This document shows, in pieces, positions 58,440 to 64,000 of a stretch of 64,000 nucleotides of DNA. Under the pieces are notes generated by a model, which worked only from the letters and a program-made list of their open reading frames with translations, ran no database searches and had not been told where the DNA came from. Numbering within the stretch: position 1 is the stretch's first letter; the number at the start of each line of letters is the position of its first letter. The translations under genes and the position numbers were made by a program. Source of the stretch: Sarcophilus harrisii (taxonomy: Eukaryota; Chordata; Mammalia; Dasyuromorphia; Dasyuridae); the NCBI RefSeq assembly GCF_902635505.1, contig NC_045429.1, positions 427,455,669 through 427,519,668 of the forward strand, read 5' to 3'.

Positions 58440-60740
58440 GAGCCAGAACCTGAGCTGACCTGCCAGAACTAGAAGACCACTGAGAACTGAAACTTTGTCC
58501 TTTTGTTCCAGAACACCCTGATTCTTCCTCTGAGCTCTATTGTAAGAGGCAGATTGACCTGAGTGTGAGTCAGAACTTGAACCATGTCTTCCAGAGGTGA
58601 AAGAATGTCCTGACCCAGACCCTTGTTTCTTAGAACCCAGAAGACTGACCTGAGCTATATTCTTTTCCAGATTCAGAGTCAGAGTCTAAATCATAGCAAG
58701 AACAAAAACCAGAGCCAGAGTCAGGATCAGAACCAGCTGGAAGACTGGTTGAAACTGGACCTATGCCTTTGTCATGGAAGACTCCTTGACGTTTCATCTG
58801 AACTAGATCCATGTTCCTGGCTGTTAGATGACTGACCTGACACAGACCCCTCTCGACCAGAGAAAGTGAGATTGTGAGCCACACTTCCCAGAGCTGGATG
58901 ACTGCTTGGAGCCATAGGCAGAAACTGAGTAAGAGCCGGAGCCCAAGCCATGTCCAGAGTTGGAGAACTTTCTGGAACTGGAACTGTGCCCTTGTCTTCC
59001 TACTGCCAGGCCTGCCACCTGAACTAGACCATGGCCCTGGCTGCTAGATGACCGACCTGATCCTGAGTCATGTTGATCAGACTGAGATGACCGCCTGGAA
59101 CCAGAGCCAGAGCCTGAGCTGTGTCTTCCAGAGCTGGAAGAGTGACCAGAGCTAGAACCCTGGTTCTTAGAACCTGAAGATTGACTTGAACCAGATTCTG
59201 AGCCAGATTCTGAGCCAGAGCTGGAGCCTGAACCTGATCAGGAACCCAAACCAGAGCTTGAGCCTGAGCCATGTCTTCCAGAGCTGGATGACTGTTGGGA
59301 ACTGGAACTGTGCCCTTGTCTTCCCCTACTGCTGGACCTGCCACCTGAACTGGATCCATGGTCCTGGCTGTTAGATGACCGACCTAATCCTGAGTCATGT
59401 TGACTACTGAGATGACTGCATGGAATTGGAGCCCGAGTCTGAGCCATGTCTTCCAGAACTGGAAGAGTGACTGGAGCCAGAGCCCTGGTGCTTAGAGCCT
59501 GAAGATTTACATGATCCAGATTCTGATCCAGATTCTGAGTCAGAGCTAGATCCTGAGCCGGATCCCGAGCCAAAGCCGGAGCCTGAGCCATGTTGGCCTG
59601 AGCTGGATGACTGTTGGGAACTGGAATTGTGCCCTTGTCTTCCAATACTGCTGGATCTGTCATCAGAACTAGATCCATGCTTCTAGCTGCCAGACAAATG
59701 ACCTGAACCTGAGCCATGTTGGCCAGACTGAGATGATTGCCTGGAACCAGAGCCAGAGCCTGAGCCATGTTGGCCAGAGCTGGAAGAGTGACCTGAGCCA
59801 GAGCCTTGGTGCTTAGAGCCTGAGGATTGACTTGAACCATATTCTGAGCCGGATTCTGAGCCAGAGCTGGAGCTTGACCCTAATCCTGACCAGGATCCAG
59901 AGCCAGAGCTGGAGCCCGAGCCATGTTGGCCAGAGCTGGAAGAGTGACCTGAGCTAGAGCCCTGTTGCTTAGAGCCTGAAGATTGACTTGAACCATATTC
60001 TGAGCCAGATTCTGAGTTAGAGCTGGCGCCTGAACCTGATCCTGAGCAGGATCCAGAGCCAGAGACGGAGCCCAAGCCATGTCTGCCTGAGTTGGAGGAT
60101 TGCTGGGAACTGGAACTGTGTCCATGTCCTCCCCTACTGCTGGACCTGCCACCTGAACTAGATCCATGGCCCTGGCTGCTAGATGACTGACCTGAGCCTG
60201 AGCTATGTTGGCCAGACTGAGATGACTTCCTGGAACTGGAGCCAGAGCCTGAGCCATGTCTTCCAGAACTAGAAGAGTGACCTGAGCCAGAGCCCTGGTG
60301 CTTAGACCCTGAAGATTTACCTGATCCAGATTCTGATCCAGATTTTGAGCCAGAGCTAGATCCTGAGTAGGATCCCGAGCCAGAACCGGAGCCTGAGCTA
60401 TGTCTTCCAGAGCTGGAGCATTGCTGGGAACTGGAACTGTTCCCTTGACTTCCCCATCTGTTGGACCTGTCACCACAACTAGATCCATGCCTCTGGCTGC
60501 TAGATGACCAACCTGATCCTGAGCCATGTTGGCCTGACTGAGATGACTGCCTAGAACCCCAGAACCAGAGCCTGAGCCATATTGGCCAGAACTGGAAGAG
60601 TTTCCTGAGCTAGAGCCCTGGTTCTTAGAGCCTGAAGATTGACTTGAACTATATTCTGAGTCAGATTCTGAGCCAGAGCTGGCAGCTGATCCTGATCCTG
60701 AGCAGGGTTCTGAGCCTGAACCCGGACTGGGCCATGTTGT
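58440..60740 (-). repeat. Tandem ~330-bp coding repeats of the FLG2-like gene
   Basis: The marker segment SQSSGSKxQGS recurs at about 60618, 60290, 59957, 59798, 59480, 59150 and 58625. The spacing is about 328, 333, 159, 318, 330 and 525 bases. The basic unit is thus about 330 bp (110 residues); one unit is about half length and the last interval is longer. Units are rich in GSGSGS, GQHGSGS, SSSSG and SESGSEYGSS, as in hornerin and FLG2. Because the unit is close to a multiple of three, the wrong frames also stay open and give long shadow reading frames rich in ALA/QAQ. The frame encoding the Gly/Ser repeat moves several times, which shows frameshifts. One stretch (60555 to 59683) stays open for about 290 codons. 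Confidence 0.8.
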
Positions 60741-61633
60741 CTGGAGTGGGAGGACTGTTGGGAAGTGGACCTATCAGAATCAGAACACCCTGTTTCCTCC
60801 TCTGAGCTGGATCTATATTTACTTTGACTGTGGGAAGACTTTTGAGTAGAACCTGATTTGGAACATTTTCCTTCCCTCCAATTTCTTGAGGAATAATCTG
60901 AATTTTTTCTTTTTCCTTGAGAATTTGAAGACTCTGTGGTAGCTTCTGATTCTGAGTCATTCTCTGAGTCTGATTTAGAGTTGTAATTTTCTTTTGTTGA
61001 AAATTTAGAGCTTTTGTTATTTTTTCCTTGTCCTTCAAATGTCACTGAATGTCTTTCTTTTTTTGATTCATTTTCTTTACTACTTTTGCATCTATATTTT
61101 TTCCTATTGTGTTGCTTTGTGTCCTCAATGCCCATTTCGTATTGTTCTCCTTTTATTTTGGAGGGGTTTTTCCTTGAATCCTGTTGTTTTTCTGTCTGTT
61201 TGTTTGAGCTGGATGCTTGTTCATCTTTATTACTCTGTCCTGAGTTGCTTAAATCTGACCTACAGTGTGTTTTCTTTGAGTCCTTCTGTTGTGAGCTTGA
61301 CAGAGAATTTTTTTTCTCCCTCTCTTGTATGTCAGACTTGTGACCGGATTTCCGTCTTTCTTGTGATTGTCCAGTTCTGGATGTTCTATCTTCTTCCTCG
61401 TTCTCCCTTCTTGAGTTTCTAGATTCTGATTTCTCCTGTTTTTGTTCTCCCTCTTCATCACTTTCTGGATGATCCTCATGATGACCATGACAGTACTCTT
61501 TCTTGAAAGCTTTGTTGTATGCCATTGTCAGTTTGAATATCATCAACAGGAACTCAGTAAAATCTATTCTTCTATTATGATCCCAATCCAGATTAAGCAT
61601 GATTACATCCACTGTATCAGGATCTCCAGGATT

Positions 61634-62549
61634 CTTTATAGTAGAAAAGTGGAAAAAGAAAATACATGCAGCTGAAACATTCCCTGTCATTAATGAAGTT
61701 TTGTCTAATAAAGTCTGCTATCCTGCACTTCTTCTATTGCTTGCTACTAAGTAATGAGTAATTTTAGGGAATAAACATTATAATTTAGATGGGAATCCTG
61801 CTAGATAATAGGTTGAGTGAATATAAGATAGCTGGTGTTTTGGAAACCATGAACACAACAGTAACAACAGCAACAACAACAACAAAAAAAACAGGGTAAA
61901 TTTGCACTAGGTATTTGGGAATCACCCATTAGCAAATGTGATTGGCTTTCTCTTTCTCTTTGTTTCTTTGGCCTCTAAAAGCCCCTGAATATGTTCTTCT
62001 TTCCTTCCTCCATAGTCTTAGAAAGTTGCCTTAATACTTAGATATTAAGTGACTTGTGTAGGGTTACACAATCTGTTCGTGTTATTGGTGGGAGTTGAAT
62101 ATAGACTTTTTTTTTTGTCTCAAGGGTAGCTAACTATTTACTACTTCATTAAATATTAGATATGAGTAGATTTTCAAAAGTTTAGTTCTCAGAGATGGAA
62201 TATTGATTTTGTGAATCTTTTGCTTCCTCCTTATTAGAAACAAATGATAATTAGGGTTTTGTATAGTTCTTTAGGGTTTGTGAATCACTTTGTATATCCT
62301 GTTTTATGATGATCCTCACAATAATCCAGGGAATTAGGTGCTACTCTTTTCCCCATTTTACAAATAAAGAAACTGAGGCTGAGACATGTTAAGTGCCTTG
62401 TTCAACATTATATCACTGATAATTGTCTGAAGCAGGATTTGTTCTGTTCACTATACCACCCAGCTTCTTCTTTTTAGATATGGCTCAATGTGACAAATAC
62501 CATGGCTGCCCGTGGTCTGAGCCCATTGCTCCTAATAGAAAGCTCTTAC
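61634..62549 (-). other. Intron between coding exons 2 and 3 of the FLG2-like gene
   Basis: It is bounded by the gtaag donor (62545-62549) and the ataaag acceptor (AG at 61634-61635). It contains a short CAA-rich tract near 61859-61885 and a MIR-type SINE at about 62265-62465; the rest shows nothing I recognise. Confidence 0.7.
62265..62465 (-). mobile_element. MIR-type SINE in the intron
   Basis: It has the CORE-SINE signature: a cattttacaaataaagaaac block, gaggctgagac, aagtgccttgttcaaca and a degenerate tail. The orientation follows the tRNA-derived head at the right. Confidence 0.6.
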
Positions 62550-63366
62550 CTTCAGAATACATTGCAACTCATTTTCCAGAATTTCCTTCAGTTCACTTTG
62601 GCTCATTGTGTCACATTCCTCATCTTGGCCACAATATTTGTAGAAAATATCTAAGATGGTGGAGATGCTTGTCAAGAGATGAGATGTTGGAATCTTTACA
62701 AAGTGTTAAGACATTGGAGTTGATTTGATCTTAGAAAGACATATTTTGGTCCAGAACTTGAAACAAAGTACTAAGTGGAACTGATAGAACAATGCTTGTG
62801 TTCACCCCTTTAGAGAGCTCATAAGTATCTAAGTACTCACTGGAGTTCACACGTTTGGGAGAGTGCAGGGTTAGGGTTTTGCAGTCTGGGAGATAACCCA
62901 GAATCCCTCTCCCTCCAGAAGGCAGAGTTAACCTTTTGTGAGATCACATATATAGGGGGAGCTCTTGGAGCTTGGGGGCTGACTGGAGGTACTTACTTGA
63001 AGTACTTACTTGAGTTAGTTACTTAAGGAGTTACTAGAAACTCTGGGAGCTTGAGAGAGTTTTACTTGGAGTCAGAGCTCTTGGAACCCACAAGCCCTAT
63101 CTTCAAGTCAAGAGATTCATTGCACTTCTACCTTGGTGCTGGCTGGAGGCTGAAGAAAGCAGAGGCAGAAGCCAAGGACAAAGCTGCAAGAGCTCAAGCA
63201 GAGAGATAGGTCTCTGGGCTAACCGGGCTAATTTGGAAGGAGAAATAAACGTTTGCATTTTTACCAGCTGGCTGCATTTTGGAATAATTATTGATTGTAA
63301 CTGAAACTAAGGTTGCCTCCAGAAAACCTCTCACAATGAGACATCTTGGTGCACAATTTAATGGAC
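62550..63366 (-). other. Coding exon 2 of the FLG2-like gene (EF-hand 1), split by an LTR
   Basis: The minus strand shows an acceptor (tttccccctctag, AG at 63367-63368). An ATG at 63342-63344 follows in the context caccaagATG. The codons read M-S-H, then the LTR (62685-63335), then, after the duplicated six bases, S-H-L-L-T-S-I-S-T-I-L, FYKYCGQDEECDTM and SELKEILENELQCILK. A gtaag donor follows at 62545-62549. Without the LTR and one duplicate the exon has the length and phase usual for the family, in which this exon starts near M-x-x-L-L and ends at the Lys before NPxDP. The disrupted copy has no in-frame ATG directly joined to the EF-hand until the Met in CDTM, inside the hand. Confidence 0.85.
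62679..63341 (+). mobile_element. Solo LTR, class II (ERVK-like), inserted in exon 2
   Basis: The LTR proper is 62685-63335 (651 bp). It starts TGTTGGAATC, ends CTCTCACA, and is flanked by the exact 6-bp duplication atgaga (62679-62684 and 63336-63341). A 6-bp duplication with TG...CA ends is typical of class II (beta-like) endogenous retroviruses. A TATA-like tatatagggg near 62950 and a polyadenylation signal aataaa near 63244 place U3-R-U5 on the plus strand, antisense to the host gene. It shares its first 20 or so bases and its U5 block (ctgaaactaagg then tgcctccag) with the LTR at 5106-5828. No internal retroviral sequence is left. Confidence 0.85.
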
Positions 63367-63814
63367 CTAGAGGGGGAAATGTGAACCCTTACTGTTATTT
63401 CTTTACATCCTTTTAGAAGCATCTATAGTAATTATCTGGAATTACATTCTTGAACTTATTTCCCATCTCATCTGTTTCACTTGTGAGAAATCATGTTATG
63501 GGGAAAGACGGAGTAAGAACAATTCATCTTGATCAATGCAATGAAACACACAATCCCAGAGATCTTAAATTCCAAAGTCCCTCAGGAAGCAATGAAAGAG
63601 AGACTGGAGGCAAAGCCTGCTCTTAACTTGAGGATGGCTTTAAAGGGAGGGGAAAGCAAAGCTCCCAGGTGTTTATGGTACCTCAGCAACTTTAGGCATC
63701 TGAACTATCCGAGTTGTTTTGGAAAGGAACTTAGAGAATATTTTGGTCCCACTTCAAACAGTTCAAATGACATGCTTAAGGGAAGGGGACAGATTAAAAG
63801 GAAAGGAAAAAGAA
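63367..63814. other. Intron 1 side of the FLG2-like gene, unassigned
   Basis: By family structure this is the 3' part of intron 1. A plus-strand reading frame at 63529-63858 has no recognisable domain and runs into a SINE. I see no exon 1 and no TATA box here. Confidence 0.4.
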
Positions 63815-64000
63815 TAAGCATACATAAAGTACTTACCATGTGCCAGGCATTATGCTAAACTCTCTACCAATCTTTCATTTGGTCTTCATGCCCAATCTGA
63901 GAAGTAGGTGCTGTTATGATCCTCATTTTACAGATGAGGAAACTGAGGCAAGCAGTGGTTAAGTGACTTGCCCAGAGTCACACAGATAGTGTCTTTCTAC
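63815..64000 (-). mobile_element. MIR-type SINE cut by the window end
   Basis: It contains tgtgccaggcattatgctaa, a cattttacagatgagg block and gtgacttgcccagagtcaca, all typical of the MIR/CORE-SINE family. It runs off the right edge. Confidence 0.75.

Larger units (their letters stand above)
58295..63366 (-). pseudogene. FLG2: Filaggrin-2-like S100-fused-type epidermal protein, disrupted
   Basis: S100-fused-type proteins are expressed in keratinising epithelia; an N-terminal pair of calcium-binding EF-hands is followed by a long repeat domain cross-linked into the cornified layer. Read on the minus strand, exon 2 (63366 to 62550) encodes EF-hand 1 and joins in phase to exon 3 (61633 to 58295). 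Exon 3 opens [12 protein letters not shown] and holds the canonical loop [12 protein letters not shown], then [11 protein letters not shown] and KEYC. This combination fits human FLG2 better than hornerin or filaggrin, from memory. A Lys/Glu/Ser-rich spacer of about 290 residues precedes Gly/Ser/Gln/His repeats; the tail ends at a TAA at 58295-58297. The non-coding first exon typical of the family would lie beyond the window. The copy is broken by an LTR inside exon 2, frameshifts near 60729, 60558, 59402 and 59028, further ones below 59000, and a stop at 59683-59685. Family assignment is firm; the FLG2 orthology is an inference. Confidence 0.85.

Noticed and set aside
59024-60527. Minus-strand frames rich in Ala/Leu/Gln (QALALVPGNHLSLANMAQ)
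   Set aside because: They are the out-of-frame reading of the FLG2-like Gly/Ser repeats, kept open by a repeat unit near a multiple of three.
1-64000. tRNA, rRNA, snRNA genes, CRISPR arrays, operons, riboswitches
   Set aside because: None was seen; tRNA-like words belong to tRNA-derived SINEs, and the regular repeats are microsatellites, a minisatellite or coding repeats.

Overview
This window looks like vertebrate, and specifically marsupial, genomic DNA. It is AT-rich and crowded with tRNA-derived CORE-SINEs (MAR1-, MON1/MIR- and WSINE1-like copies), marsupial-type L1 copies, old L2 tails, solo LTRs and long microsatellites. The WSINE1-like copies hint at an Australian lineage, but I cannot fix the species.

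The only recognisable host gene is at the right end, on the minus strand (58295-63366). It is an S100-fused-type epidermal protein closest to filaggrin-2 (hornerin is the nearest alternative), which places the window in the epidermal differentiation complex. Coding exon 2 (EF-hand 1) and exon 3 (a canonical EF-hand 2, a charged B-like region, about six Gly/Ser/Gln repeats of about 330 bp, and a C-terminal tail) can both be read. The copy is broken. A 651-bp solo LTR with a 6-bp target duplication (atgaga) sits inside exon 2, directly behind codon 3. Independently, exon 3 carries several frameshifts and at least one in-frame stop. I read it as a pseudogene.

Layout: 1-4740 SINEs and unassigned sequence. 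4740-6175 is an L1 3' end holding a solo LTR related to the one in the gene. 6290-12640 is an L2 tail, old L1 debris and two further LTR-like pieces. 12640-27620 is mixed SINE, L1 and L2 debris. 27640-34221 is a near full-length L1 (minus strand) flanked by a 17-bp target-site duplication. 34667-34847 is a small hAT element with perfect 16-bp terminal inverted repeats, resembling the horizontally transferred OC1 family. 34970-37135 is an old L1 3' end with a younger L1 inserted in it (17-bp duplication). 37860-38440 is a 41/45-bp minisatellite. 41340-41990 is a tetranucleotide microsatellite. 43450-45000 is a processed pseudogene of cytoplasmic poly(A)-binding protein. 45480-58290 is L2, SINE and L1 debris with duplicated GACA-rich blocks. 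58295-63366 is the FLG2-like pseudogene.

No intact protein-coding gene, tRNA, rRNA, CRISPR array or intact retroviral gene was seen. Because everything was read by eye, boundaries of old repeats are approximate. The base-exact ones are those defined by target duplications or inverted repeats: 5106-5828, 27640-34221, 34667-34847, 35431-36357 and 62685-63335.
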